From: Gaiellasilicea sp963731615
Lineage (GTDB): Bacteria > Actinomycetota > Thermoleophilia > Gaiellales > Gaiellaceae
Assembly: GCA_963731615.1 (NCBI GenBank)
Contig: CAVSWD010000007.1
Span: 1-64,000, forward strand
Direction of reading: 5' to 3'
Length of the DNA: 64,000 nt
Below, piece by piece: positions 45,169 to 53,563 of the stretch (position 1 is its first letter; each line of letters begins with the position of its first letter). The notes beneath the pieces were generated by a model. The model saw nothing but the letters and a program-made list of their open reading frames with translations. It was not told the DNA's origin and did no database searches. A program made the position numbers and the translations under genes.

Positions 45169-46256
45169 CGGTCGAAGCGATCCAGCGCCGCGAACGAGAT
45201 CTGCCCCGCGAGCTCGTCGGCTGCGGTGGCTTTCCACGTCAGCACACTCGCCAGGTACGCGCCACCCTCGAAAGCGATCACGCCGTTGTCGTGCCGGGCG
45301 CCCTCGAGCCAGCCTGCTTTGTGCATGACGACCGCCCCGGAGCCGAGAAAGCGGTCGAGCTTCCCCCGGTCGGCGACCTGAGTGAGCAGCCAGAGCAGGT
45401 AGCGCGCCTCCGAACCGGTGACGCCGAGTTGAAGCAGCGGCCCCTTGCCGGCAGCGGCGAAGTACACCGCACGGGCGAGCCGGGCGAGATCCCAGGCGGT
45501 GGTGTACTTACCGACGCCGAAGCTCGGCTGGCTGTCGACCCGGATCGGAATCGGGTCACCCACCAGGGCCGCCGCCCGCCGTGTCTCGTAGCCGCCGTAC
45601 ATGAGCGAGTCGCGCAGGCCGAGAGCGCGCATCGTCGCGTTGACACGCTCCGAGCCGGCGGACGTCGAGCCCGCGAGCCAGACCTCGAGGTCGTTTGCCG
45701 CCGCGTTGTCGGAGAAGACGAGCATCTTCGCGAGCAGGCCGGCAACGCGGGTTCGCTCGGCAGGCTTGCCGTCGAGCGAGCGCAGCACCGTCACCGCGAT
45801 TGCGAGCTTGAGCGTCGACCCCGCCGGGAAGCGCGCCTTGGCGTTCCAGGCCGCGCCCTGACCCGTGCGGAGGTCCTGGACATAGACGCCGGCGGTACCG
45901 CCGTGGCTGTCCACGAGCCCCCTGATGTGAGCTGTCAGCGGCCGATCGACTGTGGGCGAGCGGCCGAGAGGCCGAGCGTCGACGGGGAGCGCGTACACCG
46001 GCTCGACGAGTCGCGTCGAGCGGCGATTGCGACCGTCCACTGCGGTGACGCGCACCTGGACGACGCCGGCGCGCATCGGGACTTGGAGCGAGAAGGATCT
46101 GCCCCGGAGGGACTCCTCTGCGATGACGTACTTGCCCACTCGGACGACAATCTTCTTCGTCCCGATCGGGGCCGTGCCGGCCACGAGCCCGAACGAGACC
46201 TCGCGCGCCGCCGGGGCAACGATCGCCGGCGGAGGAAGGTCCGGGGCGTCGATCAT
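45165..46256 (-). CDS. Class A beta-lactamase-like serine hydrolase
   Basis: A 363-aa protein: an N-terminal beta-sandwich-like part of about 100 residues (TKKIVVRVGKYVIAEESL, VQVRVTAVDGRNRRS) precedes a beta-lactamase-fold domain with S-x-x-K in PAGSTLKLAI, SDN in FSDNAAAND and KAG (in place of KTG) in MHKAGWLEG. The fold is shared by class A beta-lactamases and D,D-peptidases. No signal peptide is visible from ATG 46256, unusual for this group; the true start could differ. Only 9 bp separate its ATG from the divergent dinB ATG. Drug hydrolysis cannot be inferred. Confidence 0.8.
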   Translation of the reverse strand: MIDAPDLPPPAIVAPAAREVSFGLVAGTAPIGTKKIVVRVGKYVIAEESLRGRSFSLQVPMRAGVVQVRVTAVDGRNRRSTRLVEPVYALPVDARPLGRSPTVDRPLTAHIRGLVDSHGGTAGVYVQDLRTGQGAAWNAKARFPAGSTLKLAIAVTVLRSLDGKPAERTRVAGLLAKMLVFSDNAAANDLEVWLAGSTSAGSERVNATMRALGLRDSLMYGGYETRRAAALVGDPIPIRVDSQPSFGVGKYTTAWDLARLARAVYFAAAGKGPLLQLGVTGSEARYLLWLLTQVADRGKLDRFLGSGAVVMHKAGWLEGARHDNGVIAFEGGAYLASVLTWKATAADELAGQISFAALDRFDR

Positions 46257-46265
46257 GATCCCATC

Positions 46266-47349
46266 ATGGCGATTCTCGCCCACCTCGACCTGGACGCATT
46301 CTTCGCCGCGGTGGAGGAGCTCGAGGAGCCGTCGCTGCGGGCGAAGCCGCTCGTCGTCGGCGGCGATCCGCGCGGTCGTGGCGTCGTCTCGACGGCGAAC
46401 TACGTCGCGCGGCGCTTCGGGATCCACTCGGCGATGAGCTGCGCCGAGGCGCTGCGCCGCTGTCCGCGGGCCGTCTTCGTCCGGCCGCGACACACGCTCT
46501 ACCGAGAGTACTCGCAGGCGGTCTGGACGGCGGTTCGCGAGGTCGTCCCGCTCGTCGAGCGCACCGGCCTGGACGAGGGCTATCTCGACTTCGCCGGGCT
46601 CGCGGCCGACTACTCACGGGCACGCGCCGTCGCGGGGGCGGTGCAGACGTCGGTGCGTGCGGCGACGAGCCTCTCCTGCTCCCTCGGCGTCGCGCCGACG
46701 AAGGTCGTCGCCAAGGTCGCGTCCGACCGGCGCAAGCCGGGCGGCATCACGGTGGTCCCGGCCGGAACCGAGGCCGCGTTCCTGGCTCCGTTCCCGGTGC
46801 GGGCGCTGCCCGGTGTCGGGCCGCGGGCCGAGCAGCGACTGGCAGCGGCGGGAGTGACGACGATCGGCGGGCTGGCCGCGCTCTCCGACCTCGACCTGCG
46901 GGCGCTCCTCGCCGGGCAGCGTCGGCCGGACGCTGCGCGACCGGGCGCTGGGAATCGACGCACGTGGGCTCGAGTCATCGGCCGAGCGGATCTCGATCTC
47001 GGTCGAGGAGACGTTCGAGCGCGACCTGCACGACCGTGAGCTCCTACACGCCGAGCTACGGCGGATGGCCGACCGGCTCAGCGCGCACCTGCGCCGGGAA
47101 GGGCTCTCCGCCCGGACGGTGACGGCGAAGCTCCGTTACGGCGACTTCTCAATCCGCAGCCGCTCGGCCACCCTCGACGTCGGCATCGACGACCCGGAGC
47201 GAATCGGCGAGCTCGCGTGCGCACTGCTCGACCGCGGCCTGCGCGACCGGCCGGGCGCGCTGCGGCTCGTCGGCGTCGGCCTCTCCGGCCTCTCCGACCA
47301 CCGCCAGCTCAGCCTGGACGAAAGCGGTTTAGTTGCTCAGAGCAACTAA
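46266..47349 (+). CDS. dinB: DNA polymerase IV (DinB), with a +1 frameshift
   Basis: Y-family translesion polymerase of about 360 aa after correction. AILAHLDLDAFFAAVEEL (metal-binding Asp), VVGGDPRGRGVVSTANYVAR, ERTGLDEGYLDF (catalytic Asp-Glu) and CSLGVAPTKVVAKVASDRRKPGG are classic. After DLRALLAG the frame fails; removing one G from GGG at 46914-46916 gives SVGRTLRDRALGID and the little-finger region SISVEETFERDLHD, ending at 47349. The last 21 nt overlap the convergent ankyrin gene. Confidence 0.88.
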
Positions 47350-47973
47350 GTCGCGCGTGTCGTCGCCCGCGAGGTCGGCGGGCGTCTTCCCCTCGTCGTT
47401 TGCGAGCGCGGGATCGGCGCCGGCCTCGAGCAGCGCCTCGACGCTGTCGCGGTCGTCGTTCTGCGCCGCGGAATGGAGCGGCGTGAAGCCACCGTCCTGA
47501 GCAGCGTTCGGATCCGCACCGTGCTCGAGCAGCAACTCGACGATTGCGGCATGACCGCCCGACGCGGCGCTGTGGAGCGGCGTCACGTGGATGGTGTCGT
47601 TCCGCGCGACGAGGCCGACCTCGGCACCTCGTTCGAGCAGGACGCGAGCCGCATCCTCTTCCCCGAAGAACGCCGCGTAGTGAAGCGCCGTGAAGCCGTC
47701 GGGTGACCAGGCCTGCGCCAGCTCGGGCTCGCCGTCCAGGAGCTCCTCCAGCCCGCGATTGCGCCCGACCGCCGCTGCGTCGAACACGTCGAGCGGCGGG
47801 TTTGCGTCGAGCAGCATCTCGACAAGGTCGCTGTTGCCGGTGTAGAGGGCGTGCAACACGGGCGAGAGCCCGGCCGCGTTTCGCGTTCCGGCCAGCTCGG
47901 GAGTCTGGTCGAGCTGCTCCCGGAGCCGCTCCTCGTCACCCGCGGCGATCGTCTCGAAGAACGCGTCGCTCAT
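47329..47973 (-). CDS. Ankyrin-repeat protein
   Basis: A 214-aa protein made of about six ankyrin repeats; the clearest are SPDGFTALHYAAFFGEEDAA, THVTPLHSAASGGHAAIVEL-like and GGFTPLHSAAQNDDRDSVEA. No signal peptide or enzymatic domain. It follows the dimethylargininase-like gene with a 4-nt ATGA overlap, so it is the last gene of an SGNH-DDAH-ankyrin operon. Probable protein-binding role. Confidence 0.92.
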   Translation of the reverse strand: MSDAFFETIAAGDEERLREQLDQTPELAGTRNAAGLSPVLHALYTGNSDLVEMLLDANPPLDVFDAAAVGRNRGLEELLDGEPELAQAWSPDGFTALHYAAFFGEEDAARVLLERGAEVGLVARNDTIHVTPLHSAASGGHAAIVELLLEHGADPNAAQDGGFTPLHSAAQNDDRDSVEALLEAGADPALANDEGKTPADLAGDDTRDLVALSN

Positions 47974-48828
47974 GCCGGGACTCTAAGGATCGGCCGGGTC
48001 AGGCACGTCGGTCCGCCGTCGCCCTTGCGCGAGATCTCGTCGCCCTTGTAGGTCACGACGTCGACGCCGGCGGCCTCCATTCGGCGTCGCGTCACGTTGT
48101 TGCCCTCGAGCGCCAGCGCGCGTCGCGGCCCGAGCGCGAGGACGTTCGGGCCCATCGTCTCGAACTCCTCGTCGGGCACCTCGACGGTGTCGATCCCTCG
48201 TTCCGCGAGGAGCTCGAGCAGGCGCACCGGCGCGAGCCGCGGGTAGACGAGCGCGAGATCGCGGTCGAGCGGCGAGATCAGGCTCATCAGGTGCATCACC
48301 TCGCTGCGTCCGTGCCAGTGCGGGAGGTCGTACGAGAGCACTTCGGCGTCGGAAAACGCGGCCTGGAGCTGCTCGACGCCGGCGGCGTTCGTGCGATAGC
48401 CGCGTCCGACGAGCAGCGTCTCGCGATCGAGCCAGAGCGTGTCGCCGCCGTCGATCGTCCCGGGCGCCTCGATCCGGCCGGCAACAGGGACGCCCAAGCG
48501 GGCCAGGTCGCTTGCGAGCGCATCCGGCTCGCCGAGCCGTCCGTCCTTGCCAGGGCGCAGGAGCACCGCCCCGCGCTCGCCGACGAGCACCGGGTCGTAG
48601 GCGTAGATCGCGTCCGGATTCCCCGACTCGCCTGACGCGAGGATCACCTCGGCGCCGGCGTCGGCGAGGATCTGCGCAGAGCGCTTCGTGCTCGGCCGCC
48701 GCGGCCGCCGCGTCGGGCCGTGAGCGCCAGCCGTACTCCTGCCAGCGTTCTGCGTCGGCCGGCTGCGGAGAACGGACGAGCACCCGCTTGAGCGGGTCGG
48801 TCATCGAACGGGCGCCGTAGGTGCTCAC
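47970..48828 (-). CDS. Dimethylarginine dimethylaminohydrolase-like amidinotransferase, frameshifted
   Basis: A guanidine-modifying-superfamily enzyme of about 285 aa. GTG 48828 (GTGA overlap with the upstream stop) encodes STYGARSMTDPLKRVLVRSP, a typical start. The frame breaks near 48680 and resumes as QILADAGAEVILASGES; deleting one base repairs it. The body has PGTIDGGDTLW, HWHGRSEVMHLMSLISPLD (catalytic His) and the C-terminal GGPTCLTRP (nucleophilic Cys). Family members hydrolyse methylated arginines or arginine to citrulline. Substrate uncertain. Confidence 0.82.
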
Positions 48829-49379
48829 GGGAGCCGGAACGCTAGCTCACCGAGCCGGCGGTATCCCTCGACGGACGGGTGGTCGCCCTCGACCGTCCAG
48901 TCCTCGCGCATCCGCCCGGGCCGTTCCGGATCCTCGAGCGTCGCATGGAAGGGCAGCACCGGCACGCCCATCCCCTCGATCAGCGCATTCAGCTCGCGGA
49001 TCGTCGCCTCGGTGCGGGGCCAGCCGTTGTTCCAGGGCAGGACGTCGGCGACGGCGACTCGCAGCCCGAGCTCCTGCCCGCGGCGGATCATCGCCCGGAG
49101 ATTCGCGGCGGCGCCTGCGACAGGATGCCCCTGTGCGATGTCGTTGATGCCGCCCTGCACGACCAGCACGTCTGCGCCGGCAGCCGCGTCGTCGAGCCAG
49201 GCAGCGATCTCGTCCGTGCGCTTCCCGTAGACGGCGCGGACGTTGAAGTGCAGCCGCGGGTCGGCCTTCGCCGCCGCCGCCGGCCAGCCGATCGTCGGGT
49301 CGTCGTCCCAGGGCGAGCCCGCCGTGATCGAGTCGCCGATCGCGGCGACGTGGACTTCACCTCCGTCCGGGCGCATCAT
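48825..49379 (-). CDS. SGNH/GDSL-family hydrolase
   Basis: A 184-aa esterase-fold protein from ATG 49379 (or 49376). Block I GDSITAG carries the nucleophilic Ser, block III GGINDIAQG the oxyanion Asn, and block V DHPSVEGY the Asp-His pair. No signal peptide, so probably cytosolic. First gene of the SGNH-DDAH-ankyrin operon; its start is 6 bp from the divergent PPOx-like start. Substrate unknown. Confidence 0.88.
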   Translation of the reverse strand: MMRPDGGEVHVAAIGDSITAGSPWDDDPTIGWPAAAAKADPRLHFNVRAVYGKRTDEIAAWLDDAAAGADVLVVQGGINDIAQGHPVAGAAANLRAMIRRGQELGLRVAVADVLPWNNGWPRTEATIRELNALIEGMGVPVLPFHATLEDPERPGRMREDWTVEGDHPSVEGYRRLGELAFRLP

Positions 49380-49385
49380 CTCCAC

Positions 49386-49976
49386 GTGAGCATCTACCAC
49401 GACGGCAACCGCAGCTTTCAGGACCGCTTCGACACCCGCCGGCTGGCCGACCGGATCGAGGAGCGGATCGTCCACGACGCGATCGACGACGACGACCGAG
49501 CCTTCATCGAGGCGCGCGACATGTTCTTTCTCGCCACGGCGGACGCGGACGGCTCACCGCAGTGCTCGTACAAGGGCGGCGAGCCCGGCTTCGTCCGCGT
49601 GCTCGACGCGCACACGATCGCGTTTCCGAGCTTCGACGGGAACGGGATGTACCTCTCGCTCGGCAACCTCAGCAAGAACGCACGCGTCGGGCTCCTCTTC
49701 GTCGACTTCGAGGGCCAGAAGCGGCTGCGGCTGAATGGGTTCGCGTCGATCGACCCGGACGACCCGCTCCTGCCGGAGTACCCGCGGGCGCAGTGCATCG
49801 TCCGCGTGCAGGCCACCGAGGTCTTCCCGAACTGCCCGCGGTACATCCACAAGTACGAGCTCGTCGAGCGGTCGCGCTTCACGCCGCGTGCCGACTGCGA
49901 GCCGCCCGTGCCCGACTGGAAGCGCCGCGAGTGGGCCCGCGACGTGCTCGCCGCGGGCGATCCGGCGAACGACTAG
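49386..49976 (+). CDS. Pyridoxamine 5'-phosphate oxidase-family protein
   Basis: A 196-aa flavin-binding split-barrel protein from GTG 49386. MFFLATADADGSPQCSYKGGEPGFVRVLD and FPSFDGNGMYLSLGNLSKNARVGLLFVDFEG are the family core, and the C-terminal NCPRYIHKYELVERS is shared with a large group of PPOx-like proteins annotated as general stress or F420/FMN-linked. Role uncertain. Its stop codon lies inside the inverted repeat at 49973. Confidence 0.88.
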   Translation: MSIYHDGNRSFQDRFDTRRLADRIEERIVHDAIDDDDRAFIEARDMFFLATADADGSPQCSYKGGEPGFVRVLDAHTIAFPSFDGNGMYLSLGNLSKNARVGLLFVDFEGQKRLRLNGFASIDPDDPLLPEYPRAQCIVRVQATEVFPNCPRYIHKYELVERSRFTPRADCEPPVPDWKRREWARDVLAAGDPAND

Positions 49977-50139
49977 GAGGGTTTGGCGGAATGGCGCTCG
50001 TTGCCGGGGTGCGATGATCGTTCCGAGGCAAGACGCAGGGAGCGCCGATGGCCGTAGCTATCGGCGCGACTGAGGACGCCGCCTCGGGGCGAACAGCGCG
50101 GCCCGGCGGCACAGCCGCGCTTTCGCCAAACCCTCCTAG
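49973..50139. repeat. Structured intergenic repeat element, copy 1
   Basis: Bounded by a perfect 16-bp inverted repeat (CTAGGAGGGTTTGGCG at 49973-49988, its complement at 50124-50139) whose arms contain the stop codons of both convergent genes. Inside, GACGCAGGGAGCGCCGAT (50032-50049) and an inner hairpin closing with ATCGGCGC (50060-50067) match copy 2 at 60246-60280. May serve as a bidirectional terminator; the conserved interior suggests a mobile or RNA-level element. Confidence 0.7.
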
Positions 50140-50819
50140 GACGCGAGCTTGAGCTGCTGCGCGGTGCGGTCGTGCTCCGGCGAGCCGGGCTCGAGCCGCT
50201 CGAGCGCGTCGATCCACGTCGCCCGCGCTTGCTCCTCGTGCCCCTGCCCGCGCTGCAGCGCGCCGAGGTTCGCCAGCACCCGGCCGGCCCCGTGGCCGTC
50301 GCCGAGCTCGGTGAGGATCGCTACGGCGGCCTCGTAGGAGTCGAGCGCGCCGGACTCGTCCCCGATCCGCGCCTGCGTCAGGCCGAGCCGGTTCAGCGTC
50401 ACGGCCTCGGCGCGGCGATCGCCAATTCGCCGGAAGATCTCGAGCGCCTCCTCGATCGGCTCGACGGCGTCGCCCGCCCGTCCCTCCTGCCGCAGCGCGG
50501 CCGCCCGCTGATTGAGGAGTAGCGCGTCGCTGCGGCCCGGCCGCGGCCGCAGCCGGCGGGCACGAGACTCCGCCTCCGAGAGCTTGGCGGCCCAGTCGAC
50601 CCGGGCGACCCGCGCGGATGCCGTCCGCCACGCGCCCACAAGCCTCGGCACGACCGTCCGCCGCTGGAGCACAATCGCGGAAGCGAGCAGCACACCGCCG
50701 ATCGCGAGCACGACGAACGAAATCGAGATGCCGATCGCCGCGAGGAATGCTCCCCACAGCAGGCAGGTCGCGGCGAGCGCGGCCAGTCGTCGCTCGTTCT
50801 GCGAGTGGTCACGCGACAT
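50136..50819 (-). CDS. TPR-repeat membrane protein
   Basis: A 227-aa protein with two N-terminal helices (about 12-50: LAALAATCLLWGAFLAAIGIS and FVVLAIGGVLLASAIVL) and a C-terminal tetratricopeptide region (about 100-215), for example GRAGDAVEPIEEALEIFRRIGD, GDESGALDSYEAAVAILTELGD and GHEEQARATWIDALERLEPG. Such TPRs mediate protein contacts. The gene is last or single on the minus strand; the upstream aminotransferase-like gene ends 47 bp away. Confidence 0.85.
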   Translation of the reverse strand: MSRDHSQNERRLAALAATCLLWGAFLAAIGISISFVVLAIGGVLLASAIVLQRRTVVPRLVGAWRTASARVARVDWAAKLSEAESRARRLRPRPGRSDALLLNQRAAALRQEGRAGDAVEPIEEALEIFRRIGDRRAEAVTLNRLGLTQARIGDESGALDSYEAAVAILTELGDGHGAGRVLANLGALQRGQGHEEQARATWIDALERLEPGSPEHDRTAQQLKLAS

Positions 50820-50865
50820 CGCGCTGTCTTCGCGCCGCGGGACGGTGATCCTGCGGCGCCCCGAG

Positions 50866-52041
50866 CTAGAGCAGGAGCTGCCGGTTGCGCATCAACGCCG
50901 CCAGGACGGCATCGATGTCGTCGTCGGTGTTGTAGAGATGCAGCGAGACGCGGAGGTTCGAGTCGCGTTCCGAGGCGACGATGCTCTCGGCCGCGAGCGC
51001 GTCGACGAGTGCGGGGGCGTCGGTCGAGCGGACGCAGACGAGCGGTCCGCCCGGCGGTGCGGCCACGGTCGCGCCGAGCTCGTCGAGCCCGGCGACGAAC
51101 CGCTCGACGAGGCCGCGCACATGCTCCTGGATCGCCGGCACGCCCGCCTCCAGGATCAGGTCGATGCCCGCGAGGCCGCCGTAGATGCTCGGCACCGGCG
51201 GCGTGCCCGCGTCGTAGCGGCGCGCGGTCGGGTGCGGGCGGTAGCTGGCGATCTGCATCTCGAAGATGTTCTCGTCCGCGAACCAGCCGGTCTGGGTGGG
51301 CAGCCGGCGGCGCACCTCGTCGCCGACGTACATGTACGCGAGACCCGCCGACGCGAGCAAGTACTTGACCGTGCCGCCGACGACGACGTCGGCGACATCC
51401 GCCGCACGGAGCGGCAGCGCGCCCGCGCCCTGGTAGGCGTCGACGAGCATCAGCGCGCCGTGCTCGCGCGCGACCTCGCGAATCGCGGCGACGTCGTGCA
51501 CCTTGCCGGTGCGGAAGGAGACGAACGTCGAGCAGACGAGCGCCGTCCGCTCGTCGACCGCGGCGGCGTACGCCTCGGGCTCCGGCTCGACCTGGATCAC
51601 CTCCGCACCACGCAGTTCCTGGGCGTGGGCGATCTGGCCGACGGTCGGGAACTCGTTCTCCGAGATGACGATCCGGTTCCGTTCGTCGCGAAAGTCGAGG
51701 GCGGACACGAGCGCGCTGACCGCAGCGGAAACGGAGGTCTGGATCGCAACCTCGTCGGACTGCACCGAGAGAAGCTCGGCGAAACGGCCGCGGATCGCCT
51801 CCGAGCGCTCGACCCAGTGCCCCCACTCGGCGCCGTTCTCGTCCCAGCCGTCGAGGTACTCCAAGTAAGCGCCGCGCACGGCGTCGGAGAGCGCTCCCTG
51901 CGAGCACGAGTTGACGTAGACCTTGTCGCGGAAGACCGGAAACCGGCCGCGGACGGCTTCGCCGACGAGGCCCGGTGTCAGACTCGTCTCCGACACGGTG
52001 TCAGAGTCGTCTCTGGCACCGGACGTGTCCTCAACGGCCAA
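50866..52041 (-). CDS. Class V aminotransferase-fold PLP enzyme
   Basis: Up to 391 aa from TTG 52041 (within the livF end) or about 376 from GTG 51996. YVNSCSQGALSDAVRGAYLEYL, VAIQTSVSAAVSAL, STFVSFRTGKVHDV, LMLVDAYQGAG (PLP-binding Asp and Gln) and the Schiff-base Lys in GGTVKYLLASAGLAYMYV mark a cysteine desulfurase/kynureninase-like protein. It lacks obvious active-site Cys for desulfuration near the C-terminus. The first 25 residues are encoded by a tandem palindromic repeat, so the N-terminus may be altered. Located at the 3' end of the Liv operon. Confidence 0.85.
   Translation of the reverse strand: MAVEDTSGARDDSDTVSETSLTPGLVGEAVRGRFPVFRDKVYVNSCSQGALSDAVRGAYLEYLDGWDENGAEWGHWVERSEAIRGRFAELLSVQSDEVAIQTSVSAAVSALVSALDFRDERNRIVISENEFPTVGQIAHAQELRGAEVIQVEPEPEAYAAAVDERTALVCSTFVSFRTGKVHDVAAIREVAREHGALMLVDAYQGAGALPLRAADVADVVVGGTVKYLLASAGLAYMYVGDEVRRRLPTQTGWFADENIFEMQIASYRPHPTARRYDAGTPPVPSIYGGLAGIDLILEAGVPAIQEHVRGLVERFVAGLDELGATVAAPPGGPLVCVRSTDAPALVDALAAESIVASERDSNLRVSLHLYNTDDDIDAVLAALMRNRQLLL
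51972..52022. repeat. Tandem 27-bp palindromic repeats
   Basis: Two imperfect palindromes overlap by 3 bp: 51972-51998 and 51996-52022, each built on GGTGTCAGA[C/G]TCGTCTC with a complementary GACAC/GGCACC arm. They fall in the junction between livF and the PLP-enzyme gene and encode the latter's N-terminal residues if TTG 52041 is used. Confidence 0.65.
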
Positions 52042-52766
52042 GGTAGGCCTTCCGGAGATCCTCGTTCTCGCGCAAGGACGCCGGCCTTACCCTGCAGGAC
52101 GATGCGCCCGGTCGAAAGGACGTAGCCGCGGTCGGCGACCGAAAGCGCCATGTTCGCGTTCTGCTCGACGACGAGCATCGCGACGCCGGACTCGTGCACC
52201 TGCTGGATGATCTCGAAGCTGCGCTCGACGAGGATCGGCGCCAGCCCCATCGAGGGCTCGTCCATCAGCAACAGCTTGGGGTGGCTCATCAGCGCGCGGC
52301 CCATCGCCACCATCTGCTGCTCGCCGCCCGAGAGCGTCCCCGCGAGCTGCGATCGCCGCTCGTAGACGAGCGGGAAGAGCGAGTAGACCCGCTCGAAGTC
52401 CTCCTTGCGGCCCTTGCCGTCTCGGTTCAGATAGGCGCCCATCTCCAGGTTCTCGAGCACGGTCATCGGCCCGAAGAGCCGCCGGTTCTCGGGCACGATC
52501 GCCATGCCGCGGCCGATCCGGTGGCTGGTCGAGCGGGTCGTGACGTCCTCCCCGCCGAATCTGACCGTGCCCGTGTGCGGACGCACGATCCCGAGGATCG
52601 TCTTCAACGTCGTCGACTTGCCGGACGCGTTTCCCCCAAGGAGTGAGACGAGCTCACCGGCACCGACTTCGAGCTCGACGTCCTGGAGGATGTGGATCAG
52701 GCCGTAATAGGTGTTGATCCCGGAGAGGCGGAGCAGCGGCTCGGGAGCTGCGGCGGTCTTACTCAC
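52031..52766 (-). CDS. livF: Branched-chain-type ABC transporter ATPase LivF, with a +1 frameshift
   Basis: About 244 aa after correction. GGNASGKST (Walker A, Asn instead of the usual Gly-Ala), LSGGEQQMVAMGRALM and LLLMDEPSMGLAPILV are standard for LivF; NTYYGLIHILQDVELEV opens the domain. The native C-terminus RENEDLRKAYLGR followed by TGA at 52031 is recovered by deleting one base at the AA of 52074-52075. ATG 52766 overlaps the livG stop. Works with LivG, LivM and LivH at the inner membrane. Confidence 0.9.
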
Positions 52767-53563
52767 TTCCGCTCCGCCGTCTTCGTGCCGAGATACGCCT
52801 CGACGACCCGGGGATCGGTCGCGACCTCGTGGAACGAGCCCTCCGCGATCTTGACACCGTGGTCGAGCGCGATCACCCGGTCCGAGATCCCCTCGACGAC
52901 GTGCATGTCGTGCTCGATCACGAGGATCGTGTAGCCGCCCTCGGTGCGCAGCTTCGCGATCAGCTCCGTGATCTCGTGCGTCTCGACCGGATTCATCCCG
53001 GCCGCGGGCTCGTCGAGCAGGAGCAACCGCGGGTTGGTCGCGGTCGCCCGGGCGATCTCGAGCCGCCGCCGGTTCGCGTACGAGAGGCTGTAGGCGGGCT
53101 GATCCCAGCGGTAGCCCATCAGCCGGTCGCCGAAGAAGGCGAGCCGCAGCTCGGCAAGCTCGCGGATCTCCCGCTCCTCGCGCCGCTGGCCCGGAGTCCG
53201 AAACATCGCGCGGAAGACGCCGGCCTTCGTGTGCCCGTACGCCGCCGCCATCACGTTCTCGCGCACACTCATGTTCAGGAAGAGCCGGAGCGTCTGGAAC
53301 GTACGCGCGATCCCGCGCTTGGTGATCTGATGCGGCTCGAGCCCGACGATGCTCTGCCCTTCGAAGCGGATGTCACCCTCCGTCGGCGCATAGATGCCCG
53401 TGACGAGGTTGAAGAGCGTCGTCTTGCCGGCGCCGTTCGGGCCGATCACGCTGACGATCTCCCCTTCGCGCACGTCGAGGTCGAGGTTGTCGATCACCGA
53501 GAGGCCGCCGAAAGCCATCGAGACGCCGCGCAGCTCGAGCAGGCTCGGAGCTACCGAACTCAA
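52763..53563 (-). CDS. livG: Branched-chain-type ABC transporter ATPase LivG
   Basis: A 266-aa ATPase from TTG 53563, chosen because TTGA overlaps the livM stop and the domain starts ten residues later (LLELRGVSMAFGGLSVIDNLDL). Walker A GPNGAGKTT, the Q-loop IARTFQTLRLF, the signature YANRRRLEIARA (LSY in place of LSG), Walker B LLLLDEPAAGMNP and switch IEHDMHVV are all visible. The family-specific insertion after the Q-loop is present. Confidence 0.94.
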   Translation of the reverse strand: MSSVAPSLLELRGVSMAFGGLSVIDNLDLDVREGEIVSVIGPNGAGKTTLFNLVTGIYAPTEGDIRFEGQSIVGLEPHQITKRGIARTFQTLRLFLNMSVRENVMAAAYGHTKAGVFRAMFRTPGQRREEREIRELAELRLAFFGDRLMGYRWDQPAYSLSYANRRRLEIARATATNPRLLLLDEPAAGMNPVETHEITELIAKLRTEGGYTILVIEHDMHVVEGISDRVIALDHGVKIAEGSFHEVATDPRVVEAYLGTKTAERK

